From Streptacidiphilus jeojiense (GTDB taxonomy: Bacteria > Actinomycetota > Actinomycetes > Streptomycetales > Streptomycetaceae), in contig NZ_JOEH01000023.1 of assembly GCF_000719095.1 (NCBI RefSeq), positions 1-64,000 on the forward strand: a stretch of DNA of 64,000 nucleotides, read 5' to 3'. The first letter of the stretch is position 1; every line of letters starts with the position of its first letter. The notes below the pieces were generated by a model that saw nothing but the letters and a program-made list of their open reading frames with translations, was not told the origin of the DNA and ran no database searches. Made by a program: the position numbers and the translations under genes. Shown in pieces: positions 12,366-20,436 of this stretch.

Positions 12366-13528
12366 CAGCGTCCACCCCCCTCGGCGAGCGCGGCGGCGCC
12401 CGCGGCCTCGGTGGCCTCGCGCAGCAGCAGCTCCTCCTCGGGCCCCGGACCGCTGCCCCGGACGTGCCGGACGAAGCCCAGCGCGATCTCGGTGTCGCTG
12501 CGCCCCCGGGTCCGCGCGGCATAGGAGGGGAGCCCGTCGCCCAGCTCGCCCTCCGGCTCGAAGGCCAGCTGCAGGGCGTGCGGGAAGCGGGCTCGCAACC
12601 GCTCCATGGCCCGGTCGGGACGTCCGGGATCGGTCAGTACCGCCTGCACCCAGGAGTCCTCGTGCCGGGCCAGTTCCGGATCCTCCAGCAGCTGGTCCAG
12701 CCGGCCGCGCAGGCAGGCCAGGGCCCGCGGCACCGGGCAGTCGATCCGGCGGGCCGCCACCTCGCCCCCGGGGCCGAGATCGACCAGCCACATGGTCTTC
12801 CGCTGCGCCGCCTCGGAGAAGGAGTAGGCGAGCGGGGATCCGCTGTAGCGCACCCTTTCGCTGATCGTCTGGCACCCGTGCAGATGCCCCAGCGCCGCGT
12901 AGTCGACCCCGTCGAACACCGAGGCGGGCACGCTGGGCACCCCGCCCACGGCGATGTCCCGTTCGCTGTCGCTCACCTCGCCGCCCACCACGAAGGCATG
13001 CGCGAGCACCACCGAGCGGGTCTCCTCCGGACGGTCCGCCAGGTCCGCACGGACCCTCGCCATGGCCGCGGCCAGCACCGCCGCGTGGCTCACCTTCTCG
13101 GCCCCCAGCCCGGCCCCCACCAGCGCGGGTTCCAGGTACGGCAGTCCGTAGACCGCCACCGGACCGTGCTCGTCGGCGAGCAGCACTGGCTCACCGCACC
13201 GCTCCGGGTCGGTCCGCAGGTGCACCCCGGCCCGCTCGATCAGCCGGGCGGCCACCCCGAGCCGCCGGGCCGAGTCGTGGTTCCCGGCGATCAGCACCAC
13301 CGGCACCCCGAGCCCGGCCAGCTCCCGCAGCACCCGGTCGAACAGCTCCACCGCCCCCAGCCCGGGGATGGCCCGGTCGTAGACGTCGCCCGCGACCAGC
13401 ACGGCGTCCACCGCCTCGGCCCGCACCGTGGCGACCAGGTGGTCCAGGAAGGCACGCTGCGCCGGAAGCAGGTCCTCCCGGTGGAGGGTCCGCCCCAGAT
13501 GCCAGTCGGAGGTGTGCAGCAGTCGCAT
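12365..13528 (-). CDS. sbcD: Exonuclease subunit SbcD (Mre11-like)
   Basis: A 387-residue metallophosphoesterase, the nuclease subunit partnering SbcC. Metal-binding motifs are in the canonical order: DWHLG at residues 8-12, GDVYDR near 48, AGNHDS near 82, HAFVVGG near 180 and GHLHG near 218. A capping and C-terminal domain follows and holds the SbcC-binding region. The ATG at 13528 starts directly at MRLLHTSDWHLG, as in the family. It is first gene of the sbcDC operon and its stop overlaps the sbcC start by one base. Confidence 0.96.
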   Translation of the reverse strand: MRLLHTSDWHLGRTLHREDLLPAQRAFLDHLVATVRAEAVDAVLVAGDVYDRAIPGLGAVELFDRVLRELAGLGVPVVLIAGNHDSARRLGVAARLIERAGVHLRTDPERCGEPVLLADEHGPVAVYGLPYLEPALVGAGLGAEKVSHAAVLAAAMARVRADLADRPEETRSVVLAHAFVVGGEVSDSERDIAVGGVPSVPASVFDGVDYAALGHLHGCQTISERVRYSGSPLAYSFSEAAQRKTMWLVDLGPGGEVAARRIDCPVPRALACLRGRLDQLLEDPELARHEDSWVQAVLTDPGRPDRAMERLRARFPHALQLAFEPEGELGDGLPSYAARTRGRSDTEIALGFVRHVRGSGPGPEEELLLREATEAAGAAALAEGGGR

Positions 13529-13574
13529 GGTCAACGACAGTAACAACCGCCACTGACAACGGACTCCGTACCGC

Positions 13575-14216
13575 TCAGTACCCGGGCTCCCCGTGCCAGC
13601 GCCAGGTGCTGAGCCGGGGCCGTCCGGGCAGTTCGGTGCGCCCGGTGCACCAGAGCAGCGCCGTCCAGGGGTCGGCGTCCGCGGGCGCGTCGGGGAAGAG
13701 CCTGGCCAGGGTGCGGGCACAGAGATCTGCCGGGGGCCGCCAGTCCAGGCCGAGCCCGGCGGCCAGGTCGTGGGTGTGCACCAGGGTCTCCACGACGCCC
13801 ATCGCGGCGAAGCCCTCCGGGTCCGCCTTCCCGAAGACGTGATGGGACCGGACGCTCGCCGGTGTCACCCGCACCATCGCCACCAGCAGCGCCCCGCAGG
13901 CCTCCAGCACCTGCAGCAGCCCGTCCGGCCCGGCCTCCCGGTCCGCGAACACGACGTTGGCCGGCCCCTCCGGCCGCCGCCGCTGCCACACGAACGGCAC
14001 CTCCCGCTCCGACGGCGGCGTACGCGGCCCGAGCTGCGCCGCATAGGCGAACAGATCGTCAGCCAGATGCTCGACGGTCTCCCAGCAACTCCACTCCAAC
14101 GACCCGGCCTCCCCGTCCCAGGCAGCCGCCGGTGCCCCGCGAAGCAGCTGCACCGCCAGCCGCACCGCAAGGTCGAGGTCGTCCGGGGTCACCGGACCCA
14201 CTGAAGATCGAGTCAT
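13575..14216 (-). CDS. DinB-like / mycothiol-dependent maleylpyruvate isomerase family protein
   Basis: A 213-residue four-helix-bundle protein of the DinB/MDMPI superfamily, a group that includes mycothiol-dependent transferases. Putative metal-binding histidines fit the pattern TVEHLADDLF (about 49) and VETLVHTHDLAAGLGL (about 141-156, two His). The reaction is unknown. The ATG at 14216 is used; an upstream ATG at 14255 would run into the repeat region. It ends 46 bp before sbcD and is read in the same direction, so it may be the first gene of that transcript. Its promoter region is shared with the divergent ATPase at 14337 and holds the triple ATACTATCT repeat. Confidence 0.75.
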   Translation of the reverse strand: MTRSSVGPVTPDDLDLAVRLAVQLLRGAPAAAWDGEAGSLEWSCWETVEHLADDLFAYAAQLGPRTPPSEREVPFVWQRRRPEGPANVVFADREAGPDGLLQVLEACGALLVAMVRVTPASVRSHHVFGKADPEGFAAMGVVETLVHTHDLAAGLGLDWRPPADLCARTLARLFPDAPADADPWTALLWCTGRTELPGRPRLSTWRWHGEPGY

Positions 14217-14254
14217 GCCCAGGACCGTACCGCGAAGCCCCCGGATCCCCGGCA

Positions 14255-14293
14255 ATACTATCTCTGCAGATAGTATCTCTTGCGATACTATCT
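14255..14293. promoter_or_regulatory. Triple alternating inverted repeat (putative operator)
   Basis: ATACTATCT occurs at 14255-14263, its reverse complement at 14268-14276 and again forward at 14285-14293, giving two overlapping perfect hairpins. The second pairing extends to 10 bp (14268-14277 with 14284-14293). The block lies between the DinB-like gene and the ATPase at 14337 and is AT-rich against the surroundings. Its symmetry fits protein binding rather than termination. Confidence 0.65.
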
Positions 14294-14336
14294 AAGGGGC
14301 TAGGGTTCTCGGACTGCTGCGACAGGATTTCCTCTC

Positions 14337-15758
14337 ATGCAACGCTTCATCGGTCGGGACCGCGAGCTGCAGACGCTGCGCCATGCGCTGGGTGAGGTTC
14401 GTGCAGCCCTCGGTTCGGCCAAGCCCGGCCAGTGCGTGCTGATGCGCGGTCGACGGCGTGTTGGCAAATCGACCCTGGTTGAGGAGTTCCTCCGGCGGGA
14501 GGGGGTGCCCAACCTGTTCTTCACCGCTGCCGGCGGCTCCTCGGAGGACGAGCTGGCAGAACTGCTCGACGCCGTGCTGAGTTCCTCGCTGCCGGATCGC
14601 TCCCTCTTCGCCGAGGAGGCGCCGAACCAGTGGAATGCGGCCTTTCGCCTGCTCGCGGAGGTCCTCCCTGACGACACCCCGAGTGTGGTGGTGATCGACG
14701 AGGTGCCCTATCTGATGGAGCGCATCGAGGCCTTCGAGGGAATGCTGCAACGGGCCTGGGATCGACTGCTCAGTCGCAAACCCGTATTGCTGCTGCTGGT
14801 CGGCTCGGACCTGTCGATGATGGAAGCACTCGACAGCTACGACCGTCCGTTCCACCAGCGGGGGCGCGAGATGGTGGTGGGCCCCCTCAACCCGGCTGAC
14901 ATCGGTGAGATGCTCCAGCTCGGTCCCGCCGACGCCTTCGACGCCGCGCTGATCACCGGAGGGCTGCCGTTGATCTGTCGTGAGTGGCAGGCCGGGACGT
15001 CCATGTGGGACTTCCTCGACACGGCCCTGCAGAACCCGATCTCGGCCCTGCTGGTCTCGGCGGAACGGTCGCTGGCAGCGGAGTTCCCTCCGCAGGCGAT
15101 GGGCAGGGAAGTGCTGCGGGCGATCGGCTCGGGGGAGCGGACCTTCACCAATATCGCCCGGGCCGCCGGTGGCATCTCCCACAGCACCCTCACCCGGGCG
15201 GCCGACCTGCTGATCGACAAACGCGTCGTCGCGGCAGAGCTCCCGATCTCGCTGCACCCTTCCAAGGAGCGCCGCTACCGGGTGGCGGATCCCTATCTGC
15301 GCTTCTGGCTGGCCTTCCTCGATCCGCACATGGCGGAGATCGAACGAATGCGAGGAGACCTCACCCTGACCCGGATAAGGGAGCAGTGGACGAGCTGGCG
15401 GGGCCGCGCCGTCGAACCCCTGATCCGCGAATCGCTGGCTCGGATCCTGCCGGACGGTCACCTGCCTGCTGCACCCGTCGTCGGCGGCTATTGGACCCGT
15501 AGCAACGACGTCGAGATCGATATCGTCGGGGCCGACCGTCAGCCGGTGGCCAAGCAGTTGTTGTTCCTGGGGTCGGTCAAGTGGCTGGAGGCATCGAGCT
15601 TCGATGCCCATGACCTGGCCGCACTGCACAAGCACCGAGCCGCGCTCAGCGACGATCCGATCCCACTCGTCGCGGTCTCCCGAAACGGCGTCAGCTGCTC
15701 GGGGCTGCAGGCGAGCTACGGCCCAGAAGATTTGCTCGGCGCCTGGCGTGCTCGCTGA
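14337..15758 (+). CDS. AAA family ATPase with C-terminal DUF234-type nuclease-like domain
   Basis: A 473-residue protein of the archaeal-type ATPase family: an AAA module, a winged-helix stretch and a DUF234 domain. The Walker A RGRRRVGKSTLVEEF is at about residues 38-52 and Walker B SVVVIDEVPYL at 118-128. The wHTH is near 255-310 (FTNIARAAGGISHSTLTRAADLL) and the C-terminal DUF234 region runs from 330 on. The C-terminal EIDIV...LGSVKW resembles a PD-(D/E)XK core, but the usual acidic residue before the Lys is replaced (SVKW), so nuclease activity is doubtful. The family is patchily distributed and often behaves as a mobile gene; its function is poorly known. The ATG at 14337 has AGGA 9 nt upstream. 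Codon use looks less extreme in GC than neighbours, by eye. The upstream triple repeat suggests tight, perhaps auto-, regulation. Confidence 0.85.
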   Translation: MQRFIGRDRELQTLRHALGEVRAALGSAKPGQCVLMRGRRRVGKSTLVEEFLRREGVPNLFFTAAGGSSEDELAELLDAVLSSSLPDRSLFAEEAPNQWNAAFRLLAEVLPDDTPSVVVIDEVPYLMERIEAFEGMLQRAWDRLLSRKPVLLLLVGSDLSMMEALDSYDRPFHQRGREMVVGPLNPADIGEMLQLGPADAFDAALITGGLPLICREWQAGTSMWDFLDTALQNPISALLVSAERSLAAEFPPQAMGREVLRAIGSGERTFTNIARAAGGISHSTLTRAADLLIDKRVVAAELPISLHPSKERRYRVADPYLRFWLAFLDPHMAEIERMRGDLTLTRIREQWTSWRGRAVEPLIRESLARILPDGHLPAAPVVGGYWTRSNDVEIDIVGADRQPVAKQLLFLGSVKWLEASSFDAHDLAALHKHRAALSDDPIPLVAVSRNGVSCSGLQASYGPEDLLGAWRAR

Positions 15759-15820
15759 CTGTGGCTCGCTCTGGTCGCTGGCAGGTTCGGATCGATGCCA
15801 TGATCCACTTGTCTTAGAAA

Positions 15821-15873
15821 GACGCCCGCTTCCCGCGGCCCTCGGGTGTGAGGGGGAGCGAGCAGCGGGCGTC
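15821..15873. terminator. Hairpin between convergent genes
   Basis: GACGCCCGCT (15821-15830) pairs perfectly with AGCGGGCGTC (15864-15873) around a 33-nt loop with further pairing potential. It sits between the ATPase and the DHA2 exporter. Confidence 0.65.
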
Positions 15874-15894
15874 GGGTGTGGAGCCGGGCCGATG

Positions 15895-17457
15895 TCAGGC
15901 CTTGGCGTCGGCCTGGACCGGGGCGTCCTCCAGGGCCTCGGCGTGGGCCTCGGCCTTGAGTTCGGCTGCCGCCTCGGTGAGGACCGCGGTGGCGACCGGG
16001 GTGGTGGCCATCGGGCGGCTGTGGCGGGTGAGGCCGAAGAGGGCGACGGCGATGGTGAGCAGCAGGGCGCCGGCGGCCAGCACGAAGCTGGTGGTGAACT
16101 GGCTCTCGGCGGGCAGCGGGGGGACGCCGGCCGGGAGTCCGCTGATCAGCTTGGAGGCCAGCAGCGAGGTCACCACGGCGGAGGCGATGGAGCTGCCGAC
16201 CGATCGGGAGATGGAGTTGATGCCGTTGGCGATCCCGGTCTGCTCGACCGGGACGCTGGCCGCGATCAGGGCCGGCATCGAGGCGTAGCCGAAGGCGATG
16301 GCGATACCGGCGAGGATTCCGGCGGCGATCACGTTCGGGGTGGAGCCGTGGCCCCAGGCCAGCCAGGCGAAGCCGGCGACGCCGACCAGGGAGCCGGCGG
16401 CCAGGGTGTAGCGGGCGCCGATGCGGCGGACCAGGATGCCGCCGACCGGCGCGGCGACCAGCGAGACCAGGGTGCTGGGCAGCAGGTACTCGGTGGAGGC
16501 GCGCAGCACCGACGCGGTGAAGCCGTAGCCGGTGAGCTGGGCCGGCATCTGCACCAGGTAGGAGACGCCGATGAACATGGCGAAGGAGGCGAAGCCGACG
16601 AACAGTCCGGCGACGTTGGTGAAGGCGACCTGGCGGTGCGCGAACATCCGCATGTCCACCAGCGGGTTGGCGACCTTGCGCTCGACCAGGACCCAGACCG
16701 CCGCCATCACCACGGCGCCGACGAAGCAGCCGATGATCCGACCCGAGGACCAGCCCCAGGTGTGGCCCTGGGAGATGCCCAGCAGCAGCAGGACCAGGAA
16801 GACGGCCAGCGTGCTCGCGCCCAGGAAGTCGATGCGGCCGCCGGTGCGGACACCGCCGTCGGGGACCAGGAGGGCGACGGCGACCAGGGCCAGCGCCGAG
16901 ACGCCGGTGGAGAACCAGAACACCGAGTGGTAGTCGGGGTGGGCGCCCTGGGTGAGCAGTCCGGTGACCACCAGGGAGAGGCCGCTGCCGAAGGCGAGGG
17001 TGCTGCTGACCAGCGCCATCGCGCCGTGCAGCTTCTCCCGGGGGACCTCGTCACGGATGATCGACAGCGCCAGCGGGAAGATCGCGGTGGCCGAGCCCTG
17101 GAGCACCCGGGCGACGATCAGCAGGGCCAGCGAGGTGGTGGCCGCGGCCAGCACCGAGCCGGCCACCATGACCACCAGCACGGCCAGCAGGGTGCGCTTC
17201 TTGCCGTACTGGTCGCCGACCCGGCCCAGCAGCGGGGTGAACACGGCTGCCGAGAGCAGCGTGGCGGTGGTGACCCAGCTGATGCCGGCGGCACCGGCGT
17301 GCAGGTCGGTGCCGAGCAGCGTCAGGATCGGGATGACCTGGGTCTGCGCCATGGCGACGACCACGGCCGCCAGCCCCAGGGCGGCGATCAGCGGGGTGCT
17401 GCCGCGCCGCGCGGACGCCGGCGCGGAGGCGGTTGAGGGGGAGACGGCATGGCTCAT
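15895..17457 (-). CDS. MFS transporter, DHA2 (EmrB/QacA) drug-exporter type
   Basis: A 520-residue inner-membrane H+-coupled exporter with about 14 hydrophobic segments. The DHA signature follows TM2-3 (LLGRVGDQYGKKRTLL, near residue 75) and a further family motif is LQGSATAIFPLALSIIRDE (about 115-133). The C-terminus carries a cytosolic Ala/Glu-rich tail. The ATG at 17457 begins a short Ser/Ala-rich leader before TM1. It is divergent from the SCO6745-family gene; two 19-bp repeats in the gap look like MarR-type operators, so it is probably a repressible multidrug or metabolite pump. No MarR gene adjoins here. Confidence 0.9.
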   Translation of the reverse strand: MSHAVSPSTASAPASARRGSTPLIAALGLAAVVVAMAQTQVIPILTLLGTDLHAGAAGISWVTTATLLSAAVFTPLLGRVGDQYGKKRTLLAVLVVMVAGSVLAAATTSLALLIVARVLQGSATAIFPLALSIIRDEVPREKLHGAMALVSSTLAFGSGLSLVVTGLLTQGAHPDYHSVFWFSTGVSALALVAVALLVPDGGVRTGGRIDFLGASTLAVFLVLLLLGISQGHTWGWSSGRIIGCFVGAVVMAAVWVLVERKVANPLVDMRMFAHRQVAFTNVAGLFVGFASFAMFIGVSYLVQMPAQLTGYGFTASVLRASTEYLLPSTLVSLVAAPVGGILVRRIGARYTLAAGSLVGVAGFAWLAWGHGSTPNVIAAGILAGIAIAFGYASMPALIAASVPVEQTGIANGINSISRSVGSSIASAVVTSLLASKLISGLPAGVPPLPAESQFTTSFVLAAGALLLTIAVALFGLTRHSRPMATTPVATAVLTEAAAELKAEAHAEALEDAPVQADAKA

Positions 17458-17492
17458 GGTGGGCAGCGGTCCTTCGGAAGGTTCAGGTACTG

Positions 17493-17552
17493 GATGCTTT
17501 AGTTCATCAAGCAATAAAGAGGACCTTAGGCCCGATGCTTTAGGTAGTCAAG
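17493..17552. promoter_or_regulatory. Twin 19-bp direct repeats, putative MarR-type operators
   Basis: GATGCTTTAGTTCATCAAG (17493-17511) and GATGCTTTAGGTAGTCAAG (17534-17552) match at 16 of 19 bases and lie 41 bp apart, about four helical turns. Each is an imperfect palindrome (GCTT...AAGC). They sit between the DHA2 exporter and the divergent gene at 17613. Confidence 0.6.
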
Positions 17553-17612
17553 TTAAAAGGTTCAGTGCGGAAAGTGTTCACATGCCGAAGCACCTGTCCT
17601 ACGCTGACCCCC

Positions 17613-18482
17613 ATGCGACCCCTGGACCTGCGCATCGCCCGCGCCATGCGCGACCTGCTGGAGCCCTACCACCTGGCCGTGGTCTTCGCGCCGGCCGCGC
17701 TGGCCGTCTTCAAGGAGGCCGGCCTGGACCGCCCCTGGAGCCCCTACTTCGCCGGACGCGTCGCACCGCTCGGCGAGGTCAGCACCTCGGTGGTCGACGC
17801 GGTCTTCTACCACTTCGACCCCGCGCTGACCGGGCTGGAGCTGGGACACATCCGTGCGGCCGACGCGGAGAAGCTGCTCGCCCTGCGTTTGGAGGCCGTG
17901 GACGCCGGGCTGCGCGCGGCCTTCGAGCCGGACCTGCTCGCCTCGCCGCAGCTGGCCGAGGCGGCCGAGCTCGCCGTCGAGGCCGCGGCTGCCTGCGCCG
18001 CCGCGCCCTACGGACGCCCGCTGGGCGCGGCCAACGCGGCGCTGCCGGTGCCGGACCAGCCGCACCTGGCGCTGTGGCAGGCGGCGACCACCCTGCGCGA
18101 ATGGCGCGGGGACGGCCACAACACCGCGCTGCTCGCCGCGGAGCTGGACGGCGTCGAGGCGCTGACCAGCATCGTCGCCACCGGATCCGAGCGCCGCCGG
18201 AGCCTGCAGCCGCGGCGCGGCTGGGACGACGCCGCCTGGCAGGCTGGGATCGACCGGCTGGTCGGGCGCGGGCTGCTCACCGCGGAGGGCGGGCTGACCC
18301 CGGCCGGCGCCGAACTGCGGGAGCAGGTCGAGTCCATGACGGACCGTCTGGCCGCCGCGCCCTGGCGGGCCCTGGGCCCGGAGCGCTGCCGCCGGCTGCA
18401 CGCACTGGCCGCGCCGTTGAGCGCGCGGGTGGCCGAGTCGATGGGACTGCGGATGCCGGTCGGAGACTTCCCCGAGGCCTGA
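17613..18482 (+). CDS. SCO6745 family (SalK-like, HTH_67) protein
   Basis: A 289-residue protein of the actinobacterial SCO6745/SalK family, which has a predicted winged-helix segment. Recognisable parts are ARAMRDLLEPYHLAVVFAP (about 8-26), YFAGRVAPLGEVSTSVVDAVFYHFDP (about 47-72, where the first part is the family hallmark), HNTALLAAELDGVEAL (about 170) and the wHTH RGWDDAAWQAGIDRL...RGLLT (about 205-230). The biochemical role of the family is not established; members occur in biosynthetic and regulatory settings. The ATG at 17613 fits the family N-terminus. It is transcribed away from the DHA2 exporter through a region with twin operators, so a shared regulator is likely. Confidence 0.8.
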   Translation: MRPLDLRIARAMRDLLEPYHLAVVFAPAALAVFKEAGLDRPWSPYFAGRVAPLGEVSTSVVDAVFYHFDPALTGLELGHIRAADAEKLLALRLEAVDAGLRAAFEPDLLASPQLAEAAELAVEAAAACAAAPYGRPLGAANAALPVPDQPHLALWQAATTLREWRGDGHNTALLAAELDGVEALTSIVATGSERRRSLQPRRGWDDAAWQAGIDRLVGRGLLTAEGGLTPAGAELREQVESMTDRLAAAPWRALGPERCRRLHALAAPLSARVAESMGLRMPVGDFPEA

Positions 18483-18489
18483 CGGGGCA

Positions 18490-18541
18490 GACCGGCCGGG
18501 CGGATCGGCCGGGCAGATCGGTTGGGCGGACCGGCCGGGTG
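18490..18541. repeat. 13-bp tandem repeat, 4 copies
   Basis: Four units of consensus GAYCGGYYGGGYG start at 18490, 18503, 18516 and 18529. The array begins 7 bp after the stop of the SCO6745-family gene and ends 9 bp before the stop of the convergent MerR gene, filling the gap. Confidence 0.8.
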
Positions 18542-18549
18542 CGCCGGGG

Positions 18550-19314
18550 TCAGCGCGGCGCCGGGTCCTCGCGTGCCGCGCGGCTGAGCACCGCGCCCAG
18601 CTCGCCGTGCACCCGGCGGTCCATCGCCAGCGCGAACTCCACGTCGACCACGGTCCTGGCCACCGGGCGCAGCCGGGCCAGGGTGTCGGCGAGGCGTGCC
18701 GTCTCACCCGCCGTCAGCCGGGTGCCCAGCTTGTCCAGCAGTTGCTTGTCCACCAGCTCGACGAAGAGGTCGGCGAGGGCGTCCGCGCTGGCCCGGACGC
18801 CGTGGGCGGCCTCCAGCACCGCGCTCAGCGGGATGCCCTCGGCGACCAGTTCGGCCGAGGCGTCCAGCAGCCGGCGGCTGATGTGGCTGACCCGGTCGCC
18901 GTCCACGGTCAGGTAGCCGAGCGCGACGGCCTCGGCCAGGGCCTCGGCGTCGGCCTGGCCCGAGTAGGTCCGGTCCAGTTCCTGAAGCGTCAGCGGGACC
19001 GGCGTCTCCTCGGACCACGGGGCGGCTATCGCCGCTTCCAGGCCCAGCAGTTCGGCCACGTCGCGGCCGTTCTCCCAGGCCGCGAGCAGCTCGGCGATGC
19101 CGCCCAGGGTGTGGCCGCGCTCCAGCAGGTCGGCGATGATCCGCAGCCGGGCCAGGTGGTCCTCGGAGTACCAGGCGATCCGGCCCTCGCGCCGCGGCGG
19201 GGGCAGCAGCCGCTTCTCGCGGTAGAAGCGCAGGGTGCGGACCGGGATCCCGGCCTCCTTGGCCAGGTCCTCGGTGCGGAACTCGTGCTGGTGGTGCGCC
19301 GGTGTGTCGCTCAC
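18550..19314 (-). CDS. MerR family transcriptional regulator
   Basis: A 254-residue regulator. The N-terminal MerR helix-turn-helix (FRTEDLAKEAGIPVRTLRFYREKRLL, here residues about 12-37 in two parts) and wing (RREGRIAWYSEDHLARLRII) are clear. The rest is a long all-helical C-terminal domain of about 170 residues without the Cys signatures of metal sensors, so it may sense an organic ligand. The GTG at 19314 is chosen because homology begins there; no Shine-Dalgarno is visible, so the message may be leaderless. It is divergent from the MHYT gene. The target is unknown. Confidence 0.85.
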   Translation of the reverse strand: MSDTPAHHQHEFRTEDLAKEAGIPVRTLRFYREKRLLPPPRREGRIAWYSEDHLARLRIIADLLERGHTLGGIAELLAAWENGRDVAELLGLEAAIAAPWSEETPVPLTLQELDRTYSGQADAEALAEAVALGYLTVDGDRVSHISRRLLDASAELVAEGIPLSAVLEAAHGVRASADALADLFVELVDKQLLDKLGTRLTAGETARLADTLARLRPVARTVVDVEFALAMDRRVHGELGAVLSRAAREDPAPR

Positions 19315-19514
19315 CCGGACGAGCCTAGTGCTTGTGGGCGGGGCCGCCGGGCACACCGGCACCGGCGGAAGCACACCAGTGCAGCACAAGCGGAGCGGTC
19401 GCGCCGAACTTTCGCCGGAATTCAGGTAATCGGGCGAACACGGCGAGTAGCGTCCCCGGCGCCCGGTGCAGCAGTCCGCCGTACCGGCGTACGCCCGAGA
19501 CGCAGGGAGCCGTG

Positions 19515-20324
19515 ATGGCCGGAATGGGAAGCATGACCGAGCTCGGCTACGGCTGGCTCACCCCGATCCTGTCCTACGCGATGGCCGTCCTGGGCTCCGC
19601 GCTCGGCCTGCGCTGCACGGTCCGCGCGCTGGCGGCCGAGGGCCGTTCCAAGCGCAACTGGCTGCTCACCGCCGCGGCGGCGATCGGGTCGGGGATCTGG
19701 ACCATGCACTTCGTGGCCATGCTCGGCTTCTCCGTCACCGGCTCGGAGATCCGCTACGACGTCCCGCTCACCGTGCTCAGCCTGCTGGTGGCGGTGGGCT
19801 TCGTGGCCCTGGGCGTCTTCGCCGTCGGCTACGGCCGGCACCGGGGCCGGGCGCTGCTGCTGGGCGGTCTCACCACCGGGCTCGGCGTTGCCGCCATGCA
19901 CTACCTCGGCATGTACGCGCTGCATCTGCACGGCACCGTCGGCTACCGGCCGACGGTGGTCGCCGTCTCGGTGCTGATCGCGGTGGTGGCCGCGACGGCG
20001 GCGTTGTGGGCCGGGCTGAACATCCACGGCCCGGTGGCGGCCGGCGCCGCGGCGCTGGTCATGGGTGTCGCCGTCAGCTCCATGCACTACACCGGGATGG
20101 CCGCGGTCACCGTCGCGCTGCGCCCCGAGCAGGGGACGCTGCCGGGGGCGACGGTGATGCAGTTCGTCTTCCCGCTGACGGTGGGACTGGGCTCGTTCCT
20201 CTTCCTGACCGCGGCGTTCGTCGCACTGTCGCCCACCGCGCGGGAGCGGGCCGCCGCGGCCGGCGCCGAGCAGCTGCGGGCGCAGGCCGCGCCCGCGACC
20301 GCCTCGGCCTCGCCATCGCTCTGA
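19515..20324 (+). CDS. MHYT domain integral-membrane sensor protein
   Basis: A 269-residue membrane protein with about seven hydrophobic segments. The MHYT repeat signatures are WTMHFVAM (about 62), AAMHYLGMY (about 126) and SSMHYTGM (about 190), spaced about 64 residues apart. The family is proposed to bind copper and sense O2, CO or NO. In many bacteria MHYT is fused to GGDEF/EAL domains; here the protein ends in a short Ala-rich cytosolic tail, so it must signal through a partner. The ATG at 19515 has AGGGAG 5 nt upstream. A 14-bp tandem array separates it from cvnA, which begins 112 bp later on the same strand. Confidence 0.9.
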   Translation: MAGMGSMTELGYGWLTPILSYAMAVLGSALGLRCTVRALAAEGRSKRNWLLTAAAAIGSGIWTMHFVAMLGFSVTGSEIRYDVPLTVLSLLVAVGFVALGVFAVGYGRHRGRALLLGGLTTGLGVAAMHYLGMYALHLHGTVGYRPTVVAVSVLIAVVAATAALWAGLNIHGPVAAGAAALVMGVAVSSMHYTGMAAVTVALRPEQGTLPGATVMQFVFPLTVGLGSFLFLTAAFVALSPTARERAAAAGAEQLRAQAAPATASASPSL

Positions 20325-20331
20325 GCCGGCG

Positions 20332-20401
20332 CCCTCCGAACCATGCCCTCCGAACCACGCCCTCCGAGCCACGCCGTCCGGGCGACACCCTCCGGGTTCA
20401 C
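20332..20401. repeat. 14-bp tandem repeat, 5 decaying copies
   Basis: Units CCCTCCGAACCATG, CCCTCCGAACCACG, CCCTCCGAGCCACG and two more divergent copies run from 20332 to 20401, starting 7 bp after the MHYT stop codon. The divergence grows towards the 3' end. Confidence 0.8.
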
Positions 20402-20436
20402 CAACCGACCAGCCGATGAAGCGAGATGAGGATCGA

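Noticed and set aside
9393..12524. Open frame of more than 1000 codons on the plus strand opposite sbcC
   Set aside because: It is antisense to a complete SbcC with all ATPase motifs and the zinc hook; its translation is low-complexity Gly/Pro/Gln/Arg-rich, as expected from GC-rich codon bias.
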